A stretch of DNA of 12,978 bases, from NCBI GenBank assembly GCA_900321845.1, contig ONXT01000076.1:1-12978 (forward strand). The letters run 5' to 3'. This document shows, in pieces, positions 6,862-12,978 of this stretch. The position numbers and the translations under genes are program-made. Source of the DNA: an uncultured Bacteroidales bacterium (GTDB taxonomy: Bacteria > Bacteroidota > Bacteroidia > Bacteroidales > WCHB1-69). The notes beneath the pieces were generated by a model. That model was not told the origin of the DNA and searched no databases. It saw only the letters and a list, made by a program, of their open reading frames with translations. The first letter of the stretch is position 1. Each line of letters begins with the position of its first letter.

Positions 6862-7863
6862 TTATTGATTTATTGATTCATTGATTCGTTCATTGCTGAT
6901 GGGAGATACGGCATTCTGCGTATCCCCCCCTTTCATCCTCTTATAGATCCGAATAAGGGGTTTCAACATTCCATTTCTTGTATAATTGAGTGCGGGGCAG
7001 GTGTATTTTTCGGAGCCGAATTGATGGTAAAAGCGCGCTACATTCGGATTGGAGGAGCCATTGAAATCGAGCACGAGGGGTTGATGCGCGTGCTGACGGA
7101 TGTACTCATCGAGGATGAAAAACATTGCTTTGAAGTGCGCGAGCTCCTCATTACGGCCGGAAGCCCAGAACCATGTGCGTTGCGCATCTTTCAGGAAGCA
7201 GGCACCGGCGATGAGCTGCCCGTCGGGTGTGCGGGCGCCCCACGTGTCAAGCTGACCGCGCTGACGCGCCAATTCCGCCATTTCAAGGAAACAGCCATAG
7301 TCGGCATCGGCCATCCTGACAGCTTTGTCCTGACCGCGGCTACTGGTGCGAAAGAGGGAAATCACATCCAAAACGGGGATTTCCGTGTCGAGGAGCAGTC
7401 CCTGCGAGCGCGCCGATTTCACATTCCGTTTGGCATTGGTGGCATAATGGCCGAAAATATCCTCGTAGGGCGCATTCAAATCCAAGCGGTGGGAAATCAG
7501 CACACTGGCTTTCGATGAGATTAAATCAGAAGGATTGGCTTCGTTGAGATGGAGGTCCACCTGTTGGAAGCGGCTGGGAATGGCAGAGACAAACTCCGCC
7601 ACTTTCGCCGACGTGATGGGTTGCGTGGAAAAAATGCCGAGACGGGAAATGTAAAATGGCGAATAGATGTAGGAAACCTTCCATTTATTGCGACAAGGAA
7701 GCGGCATCACCGACAGGTAATCGTCCTCAATCAATGCGCTCCACGTAGGGTTGGCAATGGAAAGAAGGTCAAAATCAGCAAAAAAAGTAGGGAGAGAAGA
7801 ACTCGCTATGCAACGGTTCCATTTCGCTTTGTCAATGTCATTATGTTTGTAGAAATTAATCAC
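6862..7863 (-). CDS. FemAB/GNAT-like acyltransferase
   Basis: A 333-residue protein with the look of the acetyltransferase_6 / FemAB-like members of the GNAT fold superfamily. The N-terminal half ends near LISHRLDLNAPYEDIF. The second half, about 140-285, has the typical NAKRNVKSARSQG entry (143-155), the strand pair GQLIAGACFLKDAQRTWFW (215-233), then HFKAMFFILDEYIRQHA and LDFNGSSNPNVARFYHQFGSEK (265-286), which matches the late acyl-CoA/aminoacyl-binding part of these folds. Members transfer acyl or aminoacyl groups, often in cell-envelope synthesis, but the substrate cannot be read here. No signal peptide or membrane segment was seen. It is the first gene of a pair with upp. Its last nine residues are encoded by an 8-base tandem repeat, which suggests the original stop has been lost or shifted. 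Confidence 0.8.
   Translation of the reverse strand: MINFYKHNDIDKAKWNRCIASSSLPTFFADFDLLSIANPTWSALIEDDYLSVMPLPCRNKWKVSYIYSPFYISRLGIFSTQPITSAKVAEFVSAIPSRFQQVDLHLNEANPSDLISSKASVLISHRLDLNAPYEDIFGHYATNAKRNVKSARSQGLLLDTEIPVLDVISLFRTSSRGQDKAVRMADADYGCFLEMAELARQRGQLDTWGARTPDGQLIAGACFLKDAQRTWFWASGRNEELAHFKAMFFILDEYIRQHAHQPLVLDFNGSSNPNVARFYHQFGSEKYTCPALNYTRNGMLKPLIRIYKRMKGGDTQNAVSPISNERINESINQ
6864..6887. repeat. Three tandem copies of ATTGATTY at a gene 3' end
   Basis: ATTGATTT, ATTGATTC and ATTGATTC lie head to tail at 6864-6871, 6872-6879 and 6880-6887, with a degenerate flank on the right. They form the last codons of the acyltransferase gene on the minus strand and the spacer before upp. A unit of 8 bases means that gain or loss of copies would shift the reading frame and change the C-terminal tail. 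Confidence 0.7.
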
Positions 7864-7927
7864 TTACATTTACATTTTTTTGAAAGAGATCTTGTAACAA
7901 TTCCTTTCAAATCTCATAAAGCGAGGG

Positions 7928-7935
7928 CAAAAATA
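7928..7935 (-). promoter_or_regulatory. Bacteroidota -7 promoter element for the acyltransferase-upp pair
   Basis: The minus strand reads TATTTTTG followed by CCC, matching TAnnTTTG. Transcription would start near 7921, leaving a leader of about 58 bases before the ATG at 7863. No clear -33 TTTG was found. It is divergent from the rpsT promoter. Confidence 0.5.
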
Positions 7936-7995
7936 CACATATTTTGCAGTATTGGTGCGCCACAGGGACTTTTTTTTTATTTTTTTTCATTACGG

Positions 7996-8026
7996 TTTGT
8001 TTGTAAAGAAAAAAGTAGTATTTTTG
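7996..8026 (+). promoter_or_regulatory. Strong Bacteroidota promoter for rpsT
   Basis: TTTG at 7996-7999 is followed by exactly 19 bases and then TATTTTTG at 8019-8026, the textbook spacing of -33 and -7 elements. Initiation near 8033 leaves about 40 bases of A-rich leader. A second TTTG at 8000-8003 is too close to serve. This is the best promoter match in the window, as expected for a ribosomal protein gene. Confidence 0.75.
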
Positions 8027-8073
8027 CAGCCTAAATTTTGAAGGATAAAAAACAAAAGAAAAGTTAGAAAGAA

Positions 8074-8325
8074 ATGGCAAATCATAAGTCATCAATCAAG
8101 AGAATCAGAGCTAATAACAGCAAGAGATTAGCAAACCGCTATTATGCAAAAACGATGCGTAACGCGTTACGCGATTTAAGAATGGTAACCGACAAAGCCA
8201 CCGCTCAACAGCAACTTCCTAAAGTTGAATCCATTATCGACAGACTGGCAAAGAAAGGCATCATCCACAAAAACAAGGCAGCAAATTTAAAATCAGGGTT
8301 GATGAAGAAAATCAACAACCTGTAA
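8074..8325 (+). CDS. rpsT: 30S ribosomal protein S20
   Basis: An 83-residue, very basic protein of the 30S subunit that binds 16S rRNA early in assembly. The N-terminus MANHKSSIKRIRANNSKRLANRYYAKTMRNALRDL and the helical C-terminus ending in KGIIHKNKAANLKSGLMKKINNL are diagnostic for S20. Length fits the family. The gene is transcribed alone, with an A-rich leader (AAAGTTAGAAAGAA) before ATG 8074. It has a strong promoter upstream and an intrinsic terminator 22 bases after the stop. Confidence 0.96.
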   Translation: MANHKSSIKRIRANNSKRLANRYYAKTMRNALRDLRMVTDKATAQQQLPKVESIIDRLAKKGIIHKNKAANLKSGLMKKINNL

Positions 8326-8347
8326 TTTTGTTTTCATAATGACTGAA

Positions 8348-8385
8348 GAAACCCTGATTCCATTGGAATCGGGGTTTCTTTTTTT
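8348..8385 (+). terminator. Intrinsic terminator of rpsT
   Basis: A 14-bp stem pairs 8348-8361 (GAAACCCTGATTCC) with 8365-8378 (GGAATCGGGGTTTC); all pairs are Watson-Crick except one T-G. The loop is ATT, and seven T residues follow (8379-8385). In the reverse direction no T-run follows the hairpin, so it serves rpsT mainly. The convergent nuclease gene stops 23 bases beyond. Confidence 0.92.
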
Positions 8386-8407
8386 GCCCTTAACCATGTA
8401 GGTCGGA

Positions 8408-10435
8408 CTATCTCAGAACCACTTTCTTCACCACTTCCCCACTTTTCACCACATAAACTGCGGGTTTTAAAGCGACTTCGCACCAGAGCGCATTCTTTTG
8501 GCTGAAAACCGTGCGTCCAGTCATATCATAAACAACAACATCGGCAGGGTGCAGATTTTCAACGAAAATCCTACTGTTAGCGCTGTTAATTCTGCAGTTT
8601 TCGCTGCTATTTTCACCCATTTCATAAGTGGAAACCCCGGTCGTATCCGCAGGAGCGGTGTAAAGATTGATGGCAATCAGAACCGGATCGTGGTCGGAAT
8701 AGCGGTAGATGGTGGTGTCGCCAGATGGGAAATAGACCGCGTAGGGCTCATCCGCGTTCAAGTGGTAAGGCGCAGCGCCCGTTATCTGCACAGCCAGCGA
8801 CGGCGACGCGAAAACGTGGTCCAGATATTCTACTTCATTGTTGAATACGTAACTATATTCATTGGGGGAATAGACACTTAGCTGATTTTCATAGCCGTTC
8901 TCCGACAGATAGCGAATAGGCTCCGCCATCGTGGAACAGTTCAAATCACCCACAATCAGAATATCGGAATCCTGATAATAGTTCTCTGCTAATTTATCTT
9001 CCAAGAACTCAACCAACTGCTCCACATTCTGCATCCGGATTTCATTCGTGGTGGTGTCGTCCAATCCTTCCTGCGCCTTGAAGTGGTTCATACTCAGCAC
9101 AAAACGCTCGCCGGTAGAGATCTCCTCAAAAGCCTGCACATACTCTCGCTTGCTGTAAACCCAGTTGTTCCCATACGGATGCCCCAACCCCAAAACAGGT
9201 GTTACCCTGTCAGTTCGGTAGATGAAGCCAACCTTCGTATAGGAATTCACCTCCGTATCATTGTCTTGCACGTAGGTGTAGCGCCCAAAATCGGTAAGTT
9301 CGTTCAGCCCGTCCACGATGTCGGCGAGGGCACGGTTCCCATTTTGGATTTCCGTAACCGCGTAGATGTCAGCACCGATGTGAGCAAAGGCCTTCGTCAG
9401 TTTCGTGTGCTGTACTAAAAAGTCGGAATCGCTTTCGGCCGCGCTGAAAGTGCCTTCCCAGTCGGGACAATAGTACTCGAGATTGGCGGCGCAGACCAAC
9501 AGGCGTCCGTCGCCCAGCTCCGGCAACTGCGTCGGCCTTTCATTGTTGCCGAAGACCTGACTTCCGTTAACCACAATCATCCGCTCCCCTACTATCGTTG
9601 CTTCCAAGTTCTCAAGGGTAGCGCCCGTTCGGATGCTATCGCCCCACACGCCGTTGAAGGTGGCAGTCAAGATGGCGTTGTCGCATTTCGTGCGCAGCGA
9701 ATCAAACAGCGCAGTGCCCTCGATGGCCATCTCTTGCGGCTGACGCAAACGCTCGTAAGAGAGGTAAAAAGTGTTGCCGTAGCGACCACAAACATGCAGC
9801 GTCTGTCCGAAAGTGACTGTCCGATTGACATAGTTGGTCAAAGGCTCTCCGTTGAAAACAATCGTGCTGGAAGAGCTGTTGGTGCAGGAGGCGAGGAAGT
9901 TGAAATTCTTGACCTCCCAGGCCGGAAAGTCCACGCTATCAGTCACATAGCGGAAGGCAATCGTAACCGAATTCTCCCCCAGATAGTTGGAGGGCACGTC
10001 GATGTTTTGGCTTTGCCACGTCCAGTTGCTGCTGCCCCAGTTCGGAATAGTCAGCTGTTCCCAAGTGGCGGTTGCGGGATTTCCAGCATAATCAGCGGAA
10101 ACGAGCACCTGACAATGCTCCGGCCAGTTGGCGGGGGAAGAGCCGTAAGCGTTGGCCTGCGTGAAACTGAACGACGCGCTGACCATCTCCGACAGGTCAA
10201 AAGAGGGGGAAATCAGCCAGTCGTCGTCACCGGTTTCGCAGTTGTAACTATTGACATAGGCGCAATGATAGCTGGAGTACCAAAACCACGAGCAATCGCC
10301 AAAGGCATCCACAACGGTAAACTCGCCGAAGTCATCGTAAAACGTTTCCGAATAGTTGATGTCCACGCAATCAGTCTGTGCAAACGTCACCCGCATCAAA
10401 CCAATCAAAAACGCTGCAAATAAAAGTTTTTTCAT
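8408..10435 (-). CDS. Secreted endonuclease/exonuclease/phosphatase-family protein with T9SS sorting tail
   Basis: A 675-residue exported protein. Residues 1-19 are a signal peptide (basic MKK, hydrophobic core, cleavage after TFA). About 25-180 is rich in Trp, Tyr and Ser, with DDWLISPSFDLS (71-82), and resembles the choice-of-anchor-J/MAM-like beta-sandwich common in Bacteroidota secreted proteins. About 195-305 looks like an OB-type beta region. The EEP nuclease domain runs about 310-590, with metal and catalytic residues in AANLEYY (Asn319), VTEIQN (Glu362), MNHFKAQ (His451), VGDLNC (Asp497, Asn499), LDHVF (Asp539, His540) and YSDHDPV (Asp581, His582). This matches extracellular DNases of the ExeM/NucH kind. 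The last 60 or so residues (DVVVYDMTGRTVFSQ, then KPAVYVVKSGEVVKKVVLR) fit a type A T9SS sorting domain, so the enzyme is probably released or surface-attached. Likely role: degrading extracellular DNA for nutrients or matrix turnover. It starts 38 bases after the ABC-F gene, with no promoter seen between them. Confidence 0.9.
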   Translation of the reverse strand: MKKLLFAAFLIGLMRVTFAQTDCVDINYSETFYDDFGEFTVVDAFGDCSWFWYSSYHCAYVNSYNCETGDDDWLISPSFDLSEMVSASFSFTQANAYGSSPANWPEHCQVLVSADYAGNPATATWEQLTIPNWGSSNWTWQSQNIDVPSNYLGENSVTIAFRYVTDSVDFPAWEVKNFNFLASCTNSSSSTIVFNGEPLTNYVNRTVTFGQTLHVCGRYGNTFYLSYERLRQPQEMAIEGTALFDSLRTKCDNAILTATFNGVWGDSIRTGATLENLEATIVGERMIVVNGSQVFGNNERPTQLPELGDGRLLVCAANLEYYCPDWEGTFSAAESDSDFLVQHTKLTKAFAHIGADIYAVTEIQNGNRALADIVDGLNELTDFGRYTYVQDNDTEVNSYTKVGFIYRTDRVTPVLGLGHPYGNNWVYSKREYVQAFEEISTGERFVLSMNHFKAQEGLDDTTTNEIRMQNVEQLVEFLEDKLAENYYQDSDILIVGDLNCSTMAEPIRYLSENGYENQLSVYSPNEYSYVFNNEVEYLDHVFASPSLAVQITGAAPYHLNADEPYAVYFPSGDTTIYRYSDHDPVLIAINLYTAPADTTGVSTYEMGENSSENCRINSANSRIFVENLHPADVVVYDMTGRTVFSQKNALWCEVALKPAVYVVKSGEVVKKVVLR

Positions 10436-10473
10436 AATGAAATGATATTAATTATGGATCTTCTATCGCCTCT

Positions 10474-12399
10474 CTACATCTGTATTTCCATCCACTTCTC
10501 TTCCTTCTCATTGATGGCGTCCAGTATTTTCTCGTAGGCGGAATAGAGTTCGCCAGATGCGATTTCCGCGCTATAATGCTCAGGGTCGGCGAGTTTGCTC
10601 TCAATTTCCGCCTTCTGCTTGTTCAATTCGGCAATTTCGTCCTCCAACCTCTTAACTTGGTTGTTTTTCTTGCGGTCGATGGCCTCGCGTTCCTTTTTCT
10701 TCTCCCAGTTCTGCTTGTTGGTGCTCACCTTCTGCTGAACCGCATCGCCCTTTTGCAGCGTGTCCTGTGCCTGCAAGGCATGGAACGAATCCACTTTCTT
10801 TTTCTCCAGAAAGTCATACACGTCACCAAGGTAAGTTTTGATTTTGTGGTCACGGAACTCGAACACTTTGGTGCTCAGTCCTTGCAGGAAGTCACGGTCG
10901 TGCGACACGAGGATCATACTGCCCTCGTATTGTAGCAAGGCGTTTTTGAGCACATCCTTCGACTGCATGTCGAGGTGATTGGTGGGCTCATCGAGGATGA
11001 GCAGGTTGAAGGGGGAAAGCAGCAGTTTGGCGAGTGCGAGGCGCGACTTCTCGCCGCCGGAGAGCACTGCCACCTTCTTCTCGGTGTCCTCCGTATCGAA
11101 GAGGAAACTGCCGAGGATGGTGCGGATTTTCGGACGGATGTCGCCAACCGCAATCTCGTCGATGGTTTCAAAAACGGTCTTGTTGGGATTCAGCAGCATC
11201 GCTTGGTTCTGGGCATAATAGCCGATCACCACCTGATGGCCGAGCTTAACGGTACCCGACATCGGCTGCAATTCGCCCACAATCGCCTTCACCATCGTGG
11301 ATTTGCCTTCGCCGTTGCGCCCGACAAAAGCGACTTTTTCGCCTCTTTCCAAGTGGAAATCGATATTTTTCAGTACTTCGAGATCGCCGTAGCCGATGGT
11401 GGCATTTTCGGCGTTGACGGTCACGCGACCAGAGTGTGGGGCGGGCGGAAAACGGAACGAAATGTGCGAGTTGTCGATTTCGTCCACCTCGATTTTGTCC
11501 ATCTTGTCCAACAATTTCAGGCGGCTCTGCACCTGCTTGGCCTTGGTTGCCTTGTAGCGGAATCGCTCGATGAACTTCTCAATCTGCGCAATCTCCTTCT
11601 GTTGGTTTTCGTAGGCATTCTGCTGGGCTTCAATGCGTTCCAACCGCTGTTGCACGTAAGTGGAGTAGCTGCACTTGTAGTCTTGGATGTTGCCGAAGGT
11701 GATTTCAACGGTGCGATTGGTTACGCGGTCGAGGAAGGCGCGGTCATGGGAGACGAGAATGAGCGCGCCGTCGTAGCTGGCGAGGTAGTCCTCCAACCAT
11801 TGGATGGACTCGATGTCAAGGTGGTTGGTCGGCTCGTCGAGAAGGATGATTTCGGGTTGCTGGAGCAGGATTTTGGCGAGGTTGACACGCATCTGCCAGC
11901 CGGTGCTGAACTCCATCATCGGACGGGTGAAGTCGGTTTTGCGGAAACCGAGACCCAAGAGCACCTTCTCCGCATCGCCCTCCATCGTAGCACCGCCCAA
12001 GTGGTGGAAGCGGTCGTTGAGGTCGGAGAGTTGCTGCGCTAATTTCGCGTATTCATCTGATTCATAATCGGTTCTGTCGGATAGTGACTGTGTGACGGAG
12101 CCGATTTTGCGTTCTATATTGCGTTGCTCCACGAAGGCGGTCATCGTCTCCTCCCAGATGGTGGTCGTGTAGTTGCAGTGGATCTCCTGCGGAAGATAGC
12201 CTGTGCGGTGACCAGCGGAAATCACAATCTCGCCCGACTCCGGCTGCAACTCCTTGTGGATGATTTTCAACAGGGTGGATTTGCCCGCGCCGTTCTTCCC
12301 TACCAACCCGATGCGGTCGCGGTCACCAACCACAAAAGAGACATCCTTGAACAGGAAATCGCCAGTAAAATTGACCGATAATTTATTGATTGAAATCAT
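10474..12399 (-). CDS. ABC-F ATPase, YheS/Uup-like, ribosome-associated
   Basis: A 641-residue soluble protein with two ABC ATPase domains and no membrane segments, as in the ABC-F family, whose members bind the ribosomal E site and act on stalled or inactive ribosomes. Domain 1 has Walker A GKNGAGKS (34-41), a signature motif degenerated to FSTGW (164-168), and Walker B with catalytic Glu IILLDEP (184-190). The linker (about 245-310) contains FIERFRYKATKAKQVQSR and the following KLLDKM, which is close to the P-site tRNA-interaction motif of E. coli YheS. Domain 2 has Walker A GRNGEGKS (360-367), signature LSGGE (446-450) and Walker B LLILDEP (466-472). Residues about 565-640 form a charged coiled coil like those of Uup and YheS. 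Nothing suggests an antibiotic-resistance ABC-F. It lies between sufE and the nuclease gene on the same strand. Confidence 0.9.
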   Translation of the reverse strand: MISINKLSVNFTGDFLFKDVSFVVGDRDRIGLVGKNGAGKSTLLKIIHKELQPESGEIVISAGHRTGYLPQEIHCNYTTTIWEETMTAFVEQRNIERKIGSVTQSLSDRTDYESDEYAKLAQQLSDLNDRFHHLGGATMEGDAEKVLLGLGFRKTDFTRPMMEFSTGWQMRVNLAKILLQQPEIILLDEPTNHLDIESIQWLEDYLASYDGALILVSHDRAFLDRVTNRTVEITFGNIQDYKCSYSTYVQQRLERIEAQQNAYENQQKEIAQIEKFIERFRYKATKAKQVQSRLKLLDKMDKIEVDEIDNSHISFRFPPAPHSGRVTVNAENATIGYGDLEVLKNIDFHLERGEKVAFVGRNGEGKSTMVKAIVGELQPMSGTVKLGHQVVIGYYAQNQAMLLNPNKTVFETIDEIAVGDIRPKIRTILGSFLFDTEDTEKKVAVLSGGEKSRLALAKLLLSPFNLLILDEPTNHLDMQSKDVLKNALLQYEGSMILVSHDRDFLQGLSTKVFEFRDHKIKTYLGDVYDFLEKKKVDSFHALQAQDTLQKGDAVQQKVSTNKQNWEKKKEREAIDRKKNNQVKRLEDEIAELNKQKAEIESKLADPEHYSAEIASGELYSAYEKILDAINEKEEKWMEIQM

Positions 12400-12430
12400 T
12401 TTATGCGATAATCGTGGTGTTTGTTCCTAA

Positions 12431-12454
12431 AGAGACGATGTGCACATCGTCTCT
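12431..12454. repeat. Perfect 24-bp palindrome between sufE and the ABC-F gene
   Basis: AGAGACGATGTG is followed immediately by its exact reverse complement CACATCGTCTCT, so a 12-bp stem with no free loop is possible. Flanking bases do not extend it. On the minus strand it is followed by TTAGGAACAA with no T-run, so it is a poor intrinsic terminator. The outer AGAGACG/CGTCTCT part recalls short palindromic repeats ending in TAGAGACG/CGTCTCTA that I remember as dispersed in Bacteroidota and cyanobacterial genomes, which makes a REP-like or MITE-like repeat more likely than an operator. Confidence 0.8.
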
Positions 12455-12470
12455 ACCCTCTTCCATCCCA

Positions 12471-12496
12471 TTAATCCTTTAATCTCTTAATCCTTT
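12471..12496. repeat. Short direct repeats in the sufE 3' spacer
   Basis: TTAATCCTTT occurs at 12471-12480 and again at 12487-12496, separated by AATCTC. It is a low-complexity tract of the same style as those at 3125-3150 and 6864-6887. It adjoins the sufE stop codon (12508-12510). Confidence 0.55.
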
Positions 12497-12507
12497 CATC
12501 TCCTCCC

Positions 12508-12918
12508 CTACAAATTTCTCTCCGCGTACCCCTTAATCTGTTCAATCATCGACATCAGGCCGTTGGAACGAGTTGGGGAAAGGTGTTCCTTGAGACCGAT
12601 CTTATCGATGTAGGCAAGTGGGGCGTCGGCGATTTCCTGCGGGGTGCGGTTCGACAGCACGCGAATCAGCAGGTTGATGATGCCCTTGGTGATGATGGCA
12701 TCGCTGTCGGCGCGGAAAACCAACTTCCCGTCTGCCAACTCGGCGTGCAACCACACCTGCGACTGACATCCCGGGATGAGGTGCTGCTCATCTTTGTATT
12801 GCGGGTCGATCAGCGGCAGGCTTTTACCTAACTCAATGATGTAATTATATTTATCCATCCAATCGTCAAAGAGTTCAAACTCTTCGATGATTTCATTTTC
12901 AGCTTCTTGAATTGTCAT
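12508..12918 (-). CDS. sufE: SufE family cysteine desulfurase sulfur acceptor
   Basis: A 136-residue protein of the SufE/CsdE family. These accept a persulfide from the cysteine desulfurase SufS on a conserved Cys and pass it to the SufBCD scaffold for Fe-S cluster assembly. The key segment is HLIPGCQSQVW (46-56) with Cys51, the same number as in E. coli SufE. The flanks are also typical: DWMDKYNYIIELGKSLP (19-35), ADSDAIITKGIINLLIRVL (about 70-88) and HLSPTRSNGLMSMI (about 111-124). Length fits. The start MTIQEAENEI follows a TACTTTTG promoter element at 12940-12947 by about 20 bases. No other suf genes are in the window, so it is a stand-alone copy here. The ABC-F gene follows after a 108-base spacer with a palindrome. 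Confidence 0.94.
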   Translation of the reverse strand: MTIQEAENEIIEEFELFDDWMDKYNYIIELGKSLPLIDPQYKDEQHLIPGCQSQVWLHAELADGKLVFRADSDAIITKGIINLLIRVLSNRTPQEIADAPLAYIDKIGLKEHLSPTRSNGLMSMIEQIKGYAERNL

Positions 12919-12939
12919 TTTCTTGCAGTTTTAGGGCTG

Positions 12940-12947
12940 CAAAAGTA
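12940..12947 (-). promoter_or_regulatory. Bacteroidota -7 promoter element for sufE
   Basis: The minus strand reads TACTTTTG followed by CAGCCC, an exact TAnnTTTG match with the same downstream bases as the rpsT promoter (TTTTTG then CAGCC). Initiation near 12933 leaves about 15 bases of leader before ATG 12918. No good -33 element was found before the window ends. Confidence 0.6.
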
Positions 12948-12978
12948 CAATTTTTAATTCATAATGAAGAATTCATCA

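Noticed and set aside
6862..7863. Calling the acyltransferase FemA/FemX (peptidoglycan bridge synthesis)
   Set aside because: The GNAT-like second half is visible, but the family covers many acyl and aminoacyl transferases and neither substrate nor neighbours point to peptidoglycan.
7969..7988. Long T-run upstream of rpsT as a phase-variable tract or terminator
   Set aside because: It lies outside the -33/-7 elements of the rpsT promoter and has no stable hairpin before it. Housekeeping ribosomal genes are not expected to be phase variable.
10975..12042. Plus-strand open frame of 355 codons opposite the ABC-F gene
   Set aside because: It is a shadow. The minus strand encodes clear Walker A, signature and Walker B motifs across this region, and the antisense product has no recognisable motif.
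12431..12454. The palindrome as an intrinsic terminator of sufE
   Set aside because: No T-run follows the stem on the minus strand, so it lacks the second half of an intrinsic terminator.
1..12978. tRNA, rRNA, CRISPR arrays, IS elements or prophage genes
   Set aside because: None was recognised on either strand: no regularly spaced repeats, transposase or integrase motifs, or cloverleaf-like sequences were seen.

Overview
The window looks like chromosomal housekeeping DNA from a member of the Bacteroidota, most likely order Bacteroidales. Three things support this. Several gene starts carry the Bacteroidota sigma-factor signature TAnnTTTG in place of an E. coli-type -10 box. The families DUF3822 and (probably) DUF6427 are largely confined to this phylum. 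A secreted nuclease ends in what looks like a type IX secretion C-terminal sorting domain, and ribosome binding sites are weak and A-rich. No phage, transposase, CRISPR array, tRNA or rRNA was recognised. The gene content is ordinary, and the most interesting signal is regulatory.

Layout. At the left edge there may be the last codons of a plus-strand gene (3-59). It is followed by two minus-strand genes: a small rhodanese lipoprotein (68-472) and a polytopic membrane protein (575-1552). A divergent promoter region (1553-1700) opens a tightly packed plus-strand operon: a membrane-anchored protein of unknown function (1701-2444), a DUF3822 protein (2425-3162), the 16S rRNA methyltransferase RsmD (3162-3728) and an LD-carboxypeptidase (3725-4627). 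All three junctions overlap, by 20, 1 and 4 bases. Next, metK (4869-6167) is transcribed alone behind a roughly 100-nt leader that resembles a SAM-II/SAM-V-type riboswitch.

metK converges on a minus-strand pair, upp (6182-6850) preceded by a FemAB/GNAT-like acyltransferase (6862-7863). A second divergent promoter region separates that pair from rpsT (8074-8325), which ends in a strong intrinsic terminator. The right part is minus-strand: sufE (12508-12918), an ABC-F ATPase (10474-12399) and a secreted endonuclease/exonuclease/phosphatase-family protein (8408-10435).

How the genes relate. RsmD, S20 and the ABC-F protein belong to ribosome structure and function. LdcA belongs to murein recycling, Upp to pyrimidine salvage, SufE to Fe-S cluster assembly and MetK to SAM synthesis. 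MetK supplies the methyl donor used by RsmD, and its product is the presumed ligand of the candidate riboswitch. Spacers contain short repetitive AT-rich tracts that in places run into the 3' ends of genes, and one spacer holds a perfect 24-bp palindrome.
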